Source of the DNA: Vibrio breoganii
GTDB lineage: Bacteria; Pseudomonadota; Gammaproteobacteria; Enterobacterales; Vibrionaceae
DNA length: 64,000 nt
Assembly: GCF_001677275.1 (NCBI RefSeq)
Contig: NZ_CP016177.1
Location: 1,550,001 to 1,614,000 of the forward strand
Direction: 5' to 3'
The notes beneath the pieces were generated by a model. That model was given only the letters and a program-made list of their open reading frames with translations, was not told the origin of the DNA and did not search any database. The translations under genes and the position numbers were made by a program. This document shows positions 27,920 through 36,905 of this stretch, piece by piece (position 1 is the stretch's first letter; each line of letters starts with the position of its first letter).

Positions 27920-28999
27920 ATGTTGTACACATCAAAATTCAAAGTCGTTTCACTATTGTCATTGTCAGTAGCGATCAGTGGCTGTTTTGATTCAAAGGCC
28001 CAACAAGAAGAGTACGTACAAACCGTCTCTGTTCAAACCTATACCCTTCAGCAAAGCGAGCAATATCAAGTAGAGCGCGAGTATGTAGGTACCGTTCAGG
28101 CAGGACAAAAAGCACGTCTTGGATTTGAGTTTGCAGGAAAAGTGTCCAGCATATTGGTCGATGTAGGGGATAAGGTCGACAGAGGTACTCCTCTAATCAC
28201 CCTTGATACTCAGTTACTAGAGACCGAGGCTAGGCAGTTAAGAGCACAGCGAAATGAAATACGCGCCCAGTTAAACTTGGTGGATGCTAACCTCAAAAGG
28301 CAGCAGTCGCTCAAATCAAAAGGGTTTAGTGCTGAAGCGGAAATTGATGCGCTCAACAGCCAAAAAGGCGTGCTGCAAGCGAATACCGTCAGGCTCAACG
28401 CTGTCATTCAGGCAAACAGTCTTAAACAAACCAAGTCGACAATTAAGGCGCCCTACTCCGGTACGGTCAGCAGACGCCACGTTTCTCTCGGTGATGTGGT
28501 CAATGCCGGCTCCCCCACACTGACTCTACTATCAGAAAATGACAAAGAAGCCTTCATCGGCATCCCAACCATACAATTGCGTAAAGTCAGCCAGATATCC
28601 GACCCGAAGATTCGTATTGGTAGGAATCAATATGACGCCAAGTTGATCAACCCTGGTGGAACTGTCGATCTTAACTCTCGCAGTATTGGTCTGCGCTACC
28701 TTCTGCCCGACACCGCGCGAGTGCTGGATGGGCAACTGGCTTATCTGACCTACACCGAGAACATCCCTGAAGCTGGCTTCTGGATTCCGAATACAGCATT
28801 AACTGATGGGATTCGCGGCGTATGGAACGTGTTTGTCCTAACCCAAGACAACGTTATTGAGAGACGCAGTATTCAGGTGCTATTTGCCGACAATGAGCAA
28901 GCGTATGTAGCGGGTGCTATCTCTGAGGGTGAGCGCATTGTTGAAAACGGACTTCACCGCGTCGTACCGGGTCAAGTCGTCTCACCTAAGCAGGGCTAA
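27920..28999 (+). CDS. RND efflux periplasmic adaptor lipoprotein (MFP/HlyD family)
   Basis: The 359-residue adaptor links an inner-membrane RND pump to an outer-membrane channel. The signal peptide ends in the lipobox AISGC, so it is a lipoprotein. VGTVQAGQKARLGFEFAGKVSSILVDVGDKVDRGTPL is the lipoyl-like domain, followed by a coiled-coil hairpin (about residues 85-140) and TIKAPYSGTVSRRHVSLGDVV. ATG 27920 gives a 22-residue lipoprotein signal; ATG 27911 and TTG 27875 are also in frame. The pump gene follows after 9 bases. Control is probably by the divergent TetR. Confidence 0.93.
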   Translation: MLYTSKFKVVSLLSLSVAISGCFDSKAQQEEYVQTVSVQTYTLQQSEQYQVEREYVGTVQAGQKARLGFEFAGKVSSILVDVGDKVDRGTPLITLDTQLLETEARQLRAQRNEIRAQLNLVDANLKRQQSLKSKGFSAEAEIDALNSQKGVLQANTVRLNAVIQANSLKQTKSTIKAPYSGTVSRRHVSLGDVVNAGSPTLTLLSENDKEAFIGIPTIQLRKVSQISDPKIRIGRNQYDAKLINPGGTVDLNSRSIGLRYLLPDTARVLDGQLAYLTYTENIPEAGFWIPNTALTDGIRGVWNVFVLTQDNVIERRSIQVLFADNEQAYVAGAISEGERIVENGLHRVVPGQVVSPKQG

Positions 29000-29008
29000 G
29001 GATAGAAT

Positions 29009-32000
29009 ATGAAACTTATCAATATCATATCCAACACCCGGTTACTTGTGCTGATGACCGCATTTTTGTTGGTCAGTGGCTTCTCTGCGCTGAATACCTT
29101 GCCAAGAGCGGAAGACCCAATCATCAGCAATCGCTTTGCCAACGTCACCACCACCTTCCCTGGTGCCAGTGCTGAGCGTGTTGAGGCGCTAGTAACCGAA
29201 GTGGTTGAGAACAAACTGCGTGAACTCAGTGAGGTAAAGCTGCTTTCGTCGACCTCTCGCCCCGGCGTTTCTATCATTACCATTGAACTTAACGATGACA
29301 TTACCCAGCCGGACGCTATATGGTCCAAGGCCCGCGACAAACTCTCTGACGTCACCCCTTTTCTTCCAGACGGCACTTTAGCGCCAGAGCTTGATAGCGA
29401 CCACACCTACGCCTTTACTCTTATCGCTTCACTCATTTGGCAAGGTGAAGGGGAAAGTGACCTACTGACTTTAGGTCGATATTCAAAAGAGCTAGCCTCA
29501 CGTTTGCGCTCAGTCTCCGGTACAGAGTTTGTTGACGAATATGGCATGCCACAAGAGGAGGTACTAGTCAGCCTTGATACCAACAGCGTGGTCGCCATGG
29601 GCGGCTCTAGTGCCAGCATCGCCGATAGCCTTGATGGGGCAGACGCAAAGAACTCAGCCGGTGAACTGGTCAACGGTAACTCACGCTTTGGTCTAGAAAT
29701 CGCCTCTGATCTCGACTCCCTTGAACGCATCCGCCAAGTGCCTATCTCTATTGACGAACAAGGGCACATGGTGCGCCTTGGTGATATCGCTACGGTCGAG
29801 CGAACCCAAAAGACCCCTGCTGATGAAATCGCCGTGATAGGTGGAGCGCCTGGCGTTATAGTCGCCGCACGCATGCAATCACATCTTCGCGTGGACAAGT
29901 GGACGCCTCGCGCAGAGGCCCTCATTGAGCAGTATCAAACAGAGCTACCGAGCAACATTAAGGTCAATATCCTCTTTAATCAGCAAGGGTATACCGAATC
30001 GCGACTATCGGAATTAAGCGGTAGCTTGCTGCTCGGTTTTAGCATTATCTTGGTGGTGCTGCTGCTCACACTCGGCTTTAGAGCTGCAATTATGGTGGCA
30101 ATCGCTCTTCCTTTAACTTCTATGCTCACCTTGGTATTGATGAAGTTTACAGGAATCCCTATCAATCAGATGTCCGTCACAGGCCTGATTGTGGCATTGG
30201 GCATAATGGTCGATAACGCCGTAGTGATGGTGGATACTATTCAGACCTACCGACTGCAAGGTAAGGCGAAACTCGAATCAGCACTTAAGGCGATTGAACA
30301 CCTTTGGGTGCCGTTATTAGGCTCCACTCTAACTACAGTTTTGGCCTTTGCACCTATCTTCTTAATGCCTGGCGCGAGTGGCGAATTCGTTGGTGCTATC
30401 GCCATTACGGTATCCTTCTCTCTAGTGGGTTCATACCTTATTTCTCACACTATCATTGCCGGGTTCGCCGCGCAGATATTACCGAGTCATACATCGTCGA
30501 ATCGCTGGTATCAAACTGGGGTACATTTTCCTGCGCTCACTCTAGCTTTTTCTAAAACTGTGGCGTTTGCCATTCGCCGTCCGCTCATCGCCATTGCCTT
30601 GGTAATTACTGTTCCCATTGGCGGATACCTGAGTATGTCGCAATTGACAGAGCAGTTCTTCCCGCCATCAGACAGAGATATGTTTGAGGTGCAAGTGTAC
30701 CTATCGCCTCAAGCGAGCATCTACGCCACCGAACAAGCCACAAAGAAAGTGGACGCCATCATTCGAGAATATGAGGGAGTCGAGCAAGTCAATTGGCTAC
30801 TCGGGGCTAACTTCCCTTCTTTCTATTACAACCTGCAAGCCTCGCAAAGCAAAGCCCCCTACTTTGGGCAAGCGATGGTGAAGATGGATACCTTCCAGTC
30901 GGCGAACGATGCAATTCCAAAGCTGCAACGTCAGCTCAGCCAAAGCATACCCAACGCACAGATTTTAGTGCGCAAGTTAGAGCAAGGCCCTCCGTTCAAA
31001 GCGCCCATTGAACTGCGTATTTACGGAGAAAACCTAGATAGACTAAAAATGATTGGCGAAGATATCAGGCTGATATTGGCCAATACCAATCACGTCACCC
31101 ACACCAGAGAAACATTACAACCGGGCACGCCAAAGGTTTGGCTTGATGTTGATGAAGACACCGCAAAGCTAAATAACCTTGCGTTAAGTGACTTTGCCGA
31201 CCTTCTACAAGCGACCTTAGTGGGCAGAGAAAGTGGCAGCATCATAGAAGCGAGTGAATCTATTCCAGTGCGCGTGCGCGTGGGTGATTCGGATAGAGAA
31301 AATATTACTCACTTGAGTAATTTACGACTGCCTGTTGTTTCAGAGATGTACACCACAGGCATCAGTATCTCGACAATTGCCGAGCTTAAGCTCACGCCAA
31401 GCCGTGGCGCAATCCCAAGGCGTGATGGACAGCGCGTGAATACCATTGAAGGCTATCTCGAATCTGGCGTTTTGCCACAAACCGTGCTCAATGACTTTCA
31501 AAAAGCGCTAGAGAGTTATTCTTTACCGACAGGCTATCGTATGGAGTTTGGCGGCGAATCAGCGGAGCGCGATGAGTCCGTTAACAGCTTGATTGCCAAC
31601 CTGTCGATGGTGATCACCTTAATGATCTTGGTGGTCGTCATTTCCTTTAATTCATTTAGGTTAAGCGGAATCATCTTTGCCGTTGCCGGCCTTGCAGCAG
31701 GCCTTGGGATACTGTCGGTATTCCTCTTCGACTACCCGTTTGGCTTTACCGTTATTATCGCCATGCTCGGCATTGTCGGTTTAGCTATTAACGCCGCCAT
31801 CGTCATACTAGCGGAGCTAAAAGCAAGCCCAGAAGCGTGCGCAGGCGACAAAGAGGCAATACTAACGGCTGTAATGAGTTGTACTAGGCACATAACCTCA
31901 ACCACCATCACTACCGTGGGAGGCTTTACCCCTCTCATTATTGGTGGCGGAGGCTTCTGGCCCCCATTTGCGGTCGCCATCGCCGGAGGCACAACACTGA

Positions 32001-32086
32001 CAACGCTTATTTCCTTCTACTTCGTGCCAGCAATGTTTAAGTTGATGGCGAAAAAACCGAAAGCCGAGCCAGTGATGTCATCCTGA
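29009..32086 (+). CDS. RND efflux pump, AcrB/HAE1-like inner-membrane permease
   Basis: The 1025-residue trimeric proton-driven pump has 12 predicted helices and two large periplasmic loops. Marker regions include FPGASAERVEALVTEVVENKLREL, LGIMVDNAVVMVDTIQTYRLQGK with the helix-4 Asp residues, and AFAPIFLMPGASGEF. SD AAGGA overlaps the stop region of the adaptor gene, so the two are coupled. No outer-membrane channel gene is present, so TolC is presumably shared. The last two Ser codons and the TGA stop lie in the first arm of an intergenic repeat that begins at 32077. Substrates unknown. Confidence 0.95.
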   Translation: MKLINIISNTRLLVLMTAFLLVSGFSALNTLPRAEDPIISNRFANVTTTFPGASAERVEALVTEVVENKLRELSEVKLLSSTSRPGVSIITIELNDDITQPDAIWSKARDKLSDVTPFLPDGTLAPELDSDHTYAFTLIASLIWQGEGESDLLTLGRYSKELASRLRSVSGTEFVDEYGMPQEEVLVSLDTNSVVAMGGSSASIADSLDGADAKNSAGELVNGNSRFGLEIASDLDSLERIRQVPISIDEQGHMVRLGDIATVERTQKTPADEIAVIGGAPGVIVAARMQSHLRVDKWTPRAEALIEQYQTELPSNIKVNILFNQQGYTESRLSELSGSLLLGFSIILVVLLLTLGFRAAIMVAIALPLTSMLTLVLMKFTGIPINQMSVTGLIVALGIMVDNAVVMVDTIQTYRLQGKAKLESALKAIEHLWVPLLGSTLTTVLAFAPIFLMPGASGEFVGAIAITVSFSLVGSYLISHTIIAGFAAQILPSHTSSNRWYQTGVHFPALTLAFSKTVAFAIRRPLIAIALVITVPIGGYLSMSQLTEQFFPPSDRDMFEVQVYLSPQASIYATEQATKKVDAIIREYEGVEQVNWLLGANFPSFYYNLQASQSKAPYFGQAMVKMDTFQSANDAIPKLQRQLSQSIPNAQILVRKLEQGPPFKAPIELRIYGENLDRLKMIGEDIRLILANTNHVTHTRETLQPGTPKVWLDVDEDTAKLNNLALSDFADLLQATLVGRESGSIIEASESIPVRVRVGDSDRENITHLSNLRLPVVSEMYTTGISISTIAELKLTPSRGAIPRRDGQRVNTIEGYLESGVLPQTVLNDFQKALESYSLPTGYRMEFGGESAERDESVNSLIANLSMVITLMILVVVISFNSFRLSGIIFAVAGLAAGLGILSVFLFDYPFGFTVIIAMLGIVGLAINAAIVILAELKASPEACAGDKEAILTAVMSCTRHITSTTITTVGGFTPLIIGGGGFWPPFAVAIAGGTTLTTLISFYFVPAMFKLMAKKPKAEPVMSS

Positions 32087-32432
32087 TGAAAATCAGGATC
32101 TTAGTGAGTGCCAAAGGCCAGCTTTAGCAACCCCTAAGATACTGGATAAACACTGCGTGTTTTCCAGTATGACGATGTGCGCCACAAATATGACGAGTCC
32201 AGAACGTCATCCTGATGAAAATCAGGATCTTAGAGAGTGCCAAAGGTCAGCTCTAGCAACTCCCAAGATACTGGATAAACACTGCGTGTTTTCCAGTATG
32301 ACGATGTGCGCCACAAATATGACGAGTCCAGAACGTCATCCTGATGAAAATCAGGATCTTAGAAAATGCCAAAAGTCAGCTTTAGCACCCCCCAAGATAC
32401 TGGATAAACACTGCGTGTTTTCCAGTTTGACG
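32077..32432. repeat. Tandem array of about 2.8 copies of a 129-bp repeat
   Basis: Units begin at 32077, 32206 and 32335. Each has GTCAT with a CCTGAT..ATCAGG stem and ATCTTAG, a linker, then CAAGAT, an ACTGG..CCAGT stem with a CACTGCGTG loop, and GACG. The layout equals the 156-bp array at 7068, but stem and linker sequences differ. The first arm overlaps the end of the RND pump gene. A 106-codon open frame in it is repeat-encoded and not a gene. Confidence 0.96.
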
Positions 32433-32662
32433 TCATTACTCCTTTATCCCGCTCCACCACCCAAATGTTACAAATAAATCTAAATTGTTAACGAAGATCA
32501 CTACAGAAAGCTAAAAAAGCACCAATGCAAACGATTATCCACTAGACATTGAGATTTATCCTTTTATGCTATGTGCTGCTTACCTTTAATTACAATTACT
32601 CACAAGAGGTCAGCAAACCCAAGAAAAGCGTTTAAGCCAGCGTCTTATAACTTATAAAAACC

Positions 32663-32686
32663 CTGGGAGCGGCTTTCTCATCCCAG
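32663..32686 (+). promoter_or_regulatory. Leader hairpin before sstT
   Basis: CTGGGA and TCCCAG pair around a 12-base loop, 15 bases before the sstT ATG. No T-run follows. The preceding 230 bases (32433-32662) are non-coding and AT-rich, with no other motif I recognise. The hairpin may affect ribosome access; it could also be chance. Confidence 0.4.
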
Positions 32687-32701
32687 TTATATGGATATAT
32701 T

Positions 32702-33919
32702 ATGCAAAACACATTCATCGCCCGTATGGCCAAGGGTAACCTTGTCCTGCAAATCTTAGTCGGTATCGTTGCCGGCGCCCTTTTAGCCGTTGCTTCTCCT
32801 TCTGCCGCCACCAGCGCAGGACTACTAGGTAGTCTGTTTGTTGGTGCTCTAAAGGCCGTTGCTCCTATTTTGGTATTTATCTTGGTGGCTGCCTCTATTG
32901 CCAACCAGAAGAAAAACCAACATACCTACATGCGTCCGATCGTCATCCTGTATTTAATTGGTACCTTTTTAGCTGCGATCACCGCCGTTCTACTTAGCTT
33001 TGCATTCCCAACGACGCTAACCCTAGTTGACAGTGCAACAGGTGCGACACCTCCTCAAGGGATTGCAGAAGTTCTACACACGCTTCTATTTAAGATCGTC
33101 GACAACCCAGTACACGCTCTGATGGATGCTAACTACATTGGTATTCTTGCTTGGGGTATCGGTCTAGGTCTTGCGCTTCACCACGCTTCTGACACAACGA
33201 AAGCGGTTTTTGAAGACCTTAGCCACGGCGTATCGCAAATTGTTCGCTTTATTATCCGCCTAGCCCCATTTGGTATCTTCGGTTTGGTTGCTGCAACATT
33301 TGCAACAACAGGCTTTAGTGCACTTCTTGGCTATGCAAACCTACTGTTTGTTCTACTAAGTGCAATGGCGATCATCGCGCTAGTGGTTAACCCAATCATT
33401 GTTTGGGTTAAAACTAAGCAAAACCCATACCCGCTAGTACTTCAGTGTCTACGTGAAAGTGGTGTGACTGCGTTCTTCACCCGTTCAAGTGCAGCGAATA
33501 TTCCAGTCAACATGGCACTGTGTGAGAAACTAAAACTAGACGAAGATACTTACTCTGTATCTATCCCACTAGGCGCAACCATCAACATGGGTGGCGCAGC
33601 AATCACAATCACAGTACTAACGCTTGCAGCAGTGCATACGCTAGGCATTGAAGTAGATATCCTATCGGCTATCCTACTTAGCCTTATCGCTGCAGTTTCT
33701 GCATGTGGTGCATCAGGTGTTGCGGGCGGTTCACTACTGCTTATTCCTCTAGCATGTAGCCTATTTGGTATTCCAAACGAAGTGGCAATGCAGGTTGTTG
33801 CGGTGGGCTTCATCATCGGCGTAATTCAAGATTCTGCTGAAACAGCCCTAAACAGCTCAACAGACGTAGTATTCACTGCTGCAGTTTGTCGCGCTGAACA
33901 CGCTAAAGAACAAGTTTAA
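32702..33919 (+). CDS. sstT: Serine/threonine:sodium symporter
   Basis: SstT imports serine and threonine with sodium across the inner membrane. The 405-residue protein is a dicarboxylate/amino acid:cation symporter (DAACS) family member. [21 protein letters not shown], the serine-rich [20 protein letters not shown] and the NMGGAAITI re-entrant region are diagnostic. Length is typical. It is a single gene with its own terminator at 33972. It lies about 4 kb from lysO, another amino-acid transporter gene. Confidence 0.96.
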   Translation: MQNTFIARMAKGNLVLQILVGIVAGALLAVASPSAATSAGLLGSLFVGALKAVAPILVFILVAASIANQKKNQHTYMRPIVILYLIGTFLAAITAVLLSFAFPTTLTLVDSATGATPPQGIAEVLHTLLFKIVDNPVHALMDANYIGILAWGIGLGLALHHASDTTKAVFEDLSHGVSQIVRFIIRLAPFGIFGLVAATFATTGFSALLGYANLLFVLLSAMAIIALVVNPIIVWVKTKQNPYPLVLQCLRESGVTAFFTRSSAANIPVNMALCEKLKLDEDTYSVSIPLGATINMGGAAITITVLTLAAVHTLGIEVDILSAILLSLIAAVSACGASGVAGGSLLLIPLACSLFGIPNEVAMQVVAVGFIIGVIQDSAETALNSSTDVVFTAAVCRAEHAKEQV

Positions 33920-33971
33920 CCAATCACAGCGCTAATGCTGAGTTAGCACGCTTTATTGGATTAAGTGATTG

Positions 33972-34017
33972 AAAGTCTGATTTTGATACTCTATCAAAGT
34001 CAGGCTTTTTATTTTTA
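33972..34017 (+). terminator. Intrinsic terminator of sstT
   Basis: AAAGTCTGATTTTGATA and TATCAAAGTCAGGCTTT pair over 17 bases, with two G-U pairs, around a 3-base loop and are followed by a T-rich tract. Confidence 0.85.
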
Positions 34018-34021
34018 TAGT

Positions 34022-34288
34022 TAGGGTCTGTTGACCTTTTGCGATTAAATTTTGCTCGACCAGAAGTCATTTAATCAAGGCGAGGGACTTGCCGCCTAGT
34101 CATCTAAGCAAAAGTCGCTCAACGATGAGTAAATGAGTTCTGGACGAGCCCTTCGGGTAGCGCTTTGTTGGGCATTTCTACCGCGTTAGTCACTTTTCAT
34201 GTGGAACCACCACACCTAAAAGCGACTGCCTTGTATTAATACCCAACAAATCGCTACAAAAATAACCTCAAAAGGTCAACAGACCCTA
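34022..34288. mobile_element. MITE-like non-autonomous element with 20-bp terminal inverted repeats
   Basis: TAGGGTCTGTTGACCTTTTG at the left end is exactly complementary to the right end at 34269-34288. The outer TA on each side suggests a TA target duplication, as made by IS630/Tc1-type transposases. The 267-bp element has no open frame for a transposase. It holds nested inner inverted repeats: GATTAAAT/ATTTAATC, GCTCGACCAGAA/TTCTGGACGAGC (one mismatch), GCGCTTTGTTGGG/CCCAACAAATCGC, and AGTCACTTTT/AAAAGCGACT. It sits between the sstT terminator and the tfoX 3' end. Confidence 0.85.
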
Positions 34289-34326
34289 GTACGTCAATCA
34301 TAAAAGTAAAATGCCTAAAGTGAGTA

Positions 34327-34956
34327 TTAGGAGCGAGGGTGCCCTCTCGACACTACCTTAGAAAGAAGGCTATTTTTGATTTTGTGCTCTAGCAAAGAAA
34401 AGTGAATCCCTCTAATCGCTCCTTCCAATTTCCAAAGCAAATTAATGCTCAGATCTAAGCCGTAGATTTGTTGTAGCCTTTTAAAAGACTCACTTGATCC
34501 TGCTTGCTTTAACTCTGCAATATCAATAATGCCTACTCTCGCCAGCATTCTCTCAATACTGAGCTGTAGGTTAGGTAAGTCTCGAATTCGATCATGACAA
34601 TTGCATTTGATCTTATCTTGCTTCGCAATCTCAATAGATCGAAAAAACAGCAATTGAACTCGAGCTCTCTCTTGTGCATGCATGTCAGTAATGTCGTAGT
34701 ACTGGACCTTGGCACAGCCTATTCGTTTTTGATATTGATACTGTTCGCATCCCCAATCAATGAGCTCTTCTGTGAGCGTTTGACCTCCTCTTAAGAACGC
34801 CTTGTTATCATCGACCAGTAAAAACATGGCATCGTTAACAAAATAGCCCGTCCCCCCAAACATAGGACGTGTACAAAGTCCTTCAAAGCGTTCAATATCA
34901 TCAATTACAGCCTTAATTCCATCTATAGCCACAACACAATTCTCCATAAGTTCCAT
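34327..34956 (-). CDS. tfoX: TfoX/Sxy family competence regulator
   Basis: The 209-residue protein has the TfoX N-terminal domain (RPMFGGTGYFVNDAMFLLV) and C-terminal domain (LPNLQLSIERMLARVGI, INLLWKLEGAIRGIHFSLL). In vibrios such proteins activate natural competence genes or, for the TfoY paralogue, motility and type VI secretion. The order tfoX, lysO, decarboxylase, hexR, iron-ADH, grxA resembles what I recall around V. cholerae tfoX. No c-di-GMP riboswitch, as found before tfoY, is visible upstream. The family is certain; the tfoX rather than tfoY identity is inferred. Confidence 0.78.
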   Translation of the reverse strand: MELMENCVVAIDGIKAVIDDIERFEGLCTRPMFGGTGYFVNDAMFLLVDDNKAFLRGGQTLTEELIDWGCEQYQYQKRIGCAKVQYYDITDMHAQERARVQLLFFRSIEIAKQDKIKCNCHDRIRDLPNLQLSIERMLARVGIIDIAELKQAGSSESFKRLQQIYGLDLSINLLWKLEGAIRGIHFSLLEHKIKNSLLSKVVSRGHPRS

Positions 34957-35264
34957 CTCACTACCGTACGTAAATACACAAAGAATGCTTATGCAAACGG
35001 TACCTTATAATTTTTGCGGGCAGGCATACGGTTGTCGAGTAAACGCTAGTATTATTGCAATGATGAAAAGTACTACTTGCTGCGAGCTAGATCGCACCCA
35101 ACATTCACACAAGAAATTGTATTATTTGAAAAAAATCATGGTTAAAGAGAACAATAGTTATTCGTCTCTTGAATAAGCTTGGTGTAAGCTAGTCCATCTT
35201 CGAAAGGATTCATGCAAGGCCAGATGATTCTCTTGCATATAGACATTAAGAGCCCCAGTAACAT
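34957..35264. other. Divergent intergenic region between tfoX and lysO
   Basis: These 308 bases must carry promoters for both genes. They are AT-rich, and a 63-codon open frame in them has no family resemblance. I looked for a GEMM c-di-GMP riboswitch on the tfoX side and a lysine riboswitch on the lysO side and saw neither. Confidence 0.5.
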
Positions 35265-36170
35265 ATGTTTTCAGGATTATTATTCATTTTCATACCCCTT
35301 ATTGTTGGGTATCTGATTTCAGTCAAAAACTCCCGTATTCTCGATAAGATCAATCAGTTCTGCTCGCATACTGTGTTATTCATCCTATTCCTTATGGGTC
35401 TGAGTATTGCGGGGATGGATAACCTTGGCGGCAACATCAAGCAGATTCTGACTGTCACCGCATGCTTTTTTGTCAGCATGAGTGTATTCAACTTAATCGC
35501 CCTACCCTTTATCGATGCAAAATTGCCACTGGCAGTTGATGGAAAGCAGAATAAATTACCATTGCTGCAAATGGCATCAGAGTCACTAAAGTTGGTCGTA
35601 GTGGTCGCTCTTGGGGTCATTATCGGTCTGGTTTTTCCAGGCTATTGGTCGTGGGTGCATGCGGCGAGTGAGTGGACCTTGTTTGTACTGCTGTTCTTAA
35701 TTGGTATCCAGCTTAGAAACAGTGGCCTGACGCTTCGTGAAATTATCATCAACAAACACGGACTGATCATCGCAGGCGTTATTGTCATTACATCATGGCT
35801 AGGCGGTATTGTTTCGGCTCTGTTATTGGACTTACCCCTTAGTCAGGGACTGGCTATGGCGTCTGGCTTTGGCTGGTACTCATTAACTGGCATCCTGATC
35901 ACCGATAATTATGGGCCTTTGTATGGCAGTGCCTCTCTAATCGTCGAGTTATTAAGAGAGTTAGTAGCGCTTATTTTCATTCCCATGCTAATAAAAACTC
36001 GCCCTTGCACTGCCATTGGTTACGCAGGTGCGACTGCTATGGATTTTACCTTGCCAGTAATACAACAAACCGGCGGAATTCGCTGTGTACCTGTTGCTAT
36101 CGTGAGCGGTTTTATCCTTAGTCTGCTTGTTCCTATCTTGATCCTGACCTTTTCGGGATTGGGAATGTAA
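35265..36170 (+). CDS. lysO: Lysine exporter LysO (YbjE family)
   Basis: LysO exports L-lysine across the inner membrane. The 301-residue protein has about eight hydrophobic helices. FIFIPLIVGYLISVKN, the central LKLVVVVALGVIIGL, and the conserved MASGFGWYSLTGILITDNYGPLYGS are the family signature. No strong ribosome-binding site precedes the ATG. No lysine riboswitch is seen, unlike the importer-type gene at 61346, so export and import are probably controlled in different ways. Confidence 0.93.
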   Translation: MFSGLLFIFIPLIVGYLISVKNSRILDKINQFCSHTVLFILFLMGLSIAGMDNLGGNIKQILTVTACFFVSMSVFNLIALPFIDAKLPLAVDGKQNKLPLLQMASESLKLVVVVALGVIIGLVFPGYWSWVHAASEWTLFVLLFLIGIQLRNSGLTLREIIINKHGLIIAGVIVITSWLGGIVSALLLDLPLSQGLAMASGFGWYSLTGILITDNYGPLYGSASLIVELLRELVALIFIPMLIKTRPCTAIGYAGATAMDFTLPVIQQTGGIRCVPVAIVSGFILSLLVPILILTFSGLGM

Positions 36171-36283
36171 AGATAAGGCGCGATCGCTCACATTCAATCA
36201 TTGAACGCTTTGGTAATTGATATGAGATTTGCTAGATTAGCCACACTACACTCGTAGGGTCTATCAACCTAGGGAATAATAAG

Positions 36284-36796
36284 ATGAACAAAACGCTGGT
36301 TTTACTGTTGTCAGCCTTGCCAACTTTTGCATTTGCAGCAAACACGGAATGTCAGATCGAAAAATACGACACCTACATCGATGCCTCAATCAACTGGTAT
36401 CAAGATCTTGCCACTATGACGAGTCAAGATTCACCAGAGCTTAAAGAAGTGAGTGAGTGGTTTCTTGAGGGCCGTAAAAAGCACTTTGAATTAAATCGTG
36501 CTGCTGTACATACCTTTCTAGAGTCGCAACCCAACAAAGTCTCTACTGAATTAGACGTTGAGTCCTGGTTACAGCTCTCCCAAAGCGATATTAAAGAACT
36601 AGCCACTCGTGATGATGAATTAGGCAACATCGCTAAACAAAGCTTCGAATATCGTCAAGCGAAGTCACACCCACAGAACTATGAATTCCGCTCTGCTCTT
36701 GCTGATCTACTCAGTCATCCAAACAAGATCCAAGGCGCTCTCGATTCATATAACCAGTCAATTCAAGACGTTGTCGCTATGGACTGTAAATCTTAG
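36284..36796 (+). CDS. Secreted protein of unknown function
   Basis: The 170-residue protein starts with a clear Sec signal (MNKTLVLLLSALPTFAFA, cut before ANTE). The mature part is mostly helical and charged, with two cysteines (CQIEKYDTY near the start and DCKS at the end) that may form a disulphide bond. I recognise no family. It has its own AT-rich upstream region and lies 109 bases before panP. Confidence 0.7.
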   Translation: MNKTLVLLLSALPTFAFAANTECQIEKYDTYIDASINWYQDLATMTSQDSPELKEVSEWFLEGRKKHFELNRAAVHTFLESQPNKVSTELDVESWLQLSQSDIKELATRDDELGNIAKQSFEYRQAKSHPQNYEFRSALADLLSHPNKIQGALDSYNQSIQDVVAMDCKS

Positions 36797-36905
36797 TCAC
36801 TCATTGACGCTGTTTATAAAAGCAACACATAAAAAATAATGCGAGACTTTGCTTCATTTATTTATTACATTGTCTCGCAATTTCAGCAACACAAACGCAT
36901 TCAAT

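Noticed and set aside
32157-32477. 106-codon open frame in the 129-bp array
   Set aside because: The protein is a direct translation of the repeat units with duplicated peptide blocks; no family resemblance and no ribosome-binding site.
34985-35176. 63-codon open frame between tfoX and lysO
   Set aside because: No start signal, no family resemblance, unusual composition for a coding sequence.
34957-35264. Possible c-di-GMP (GEMM) riboswitch before the TfoX-family gene or lysine riboswitch before lysO
   Set aside because: The conserved core elements of both classes are absent on either strand.
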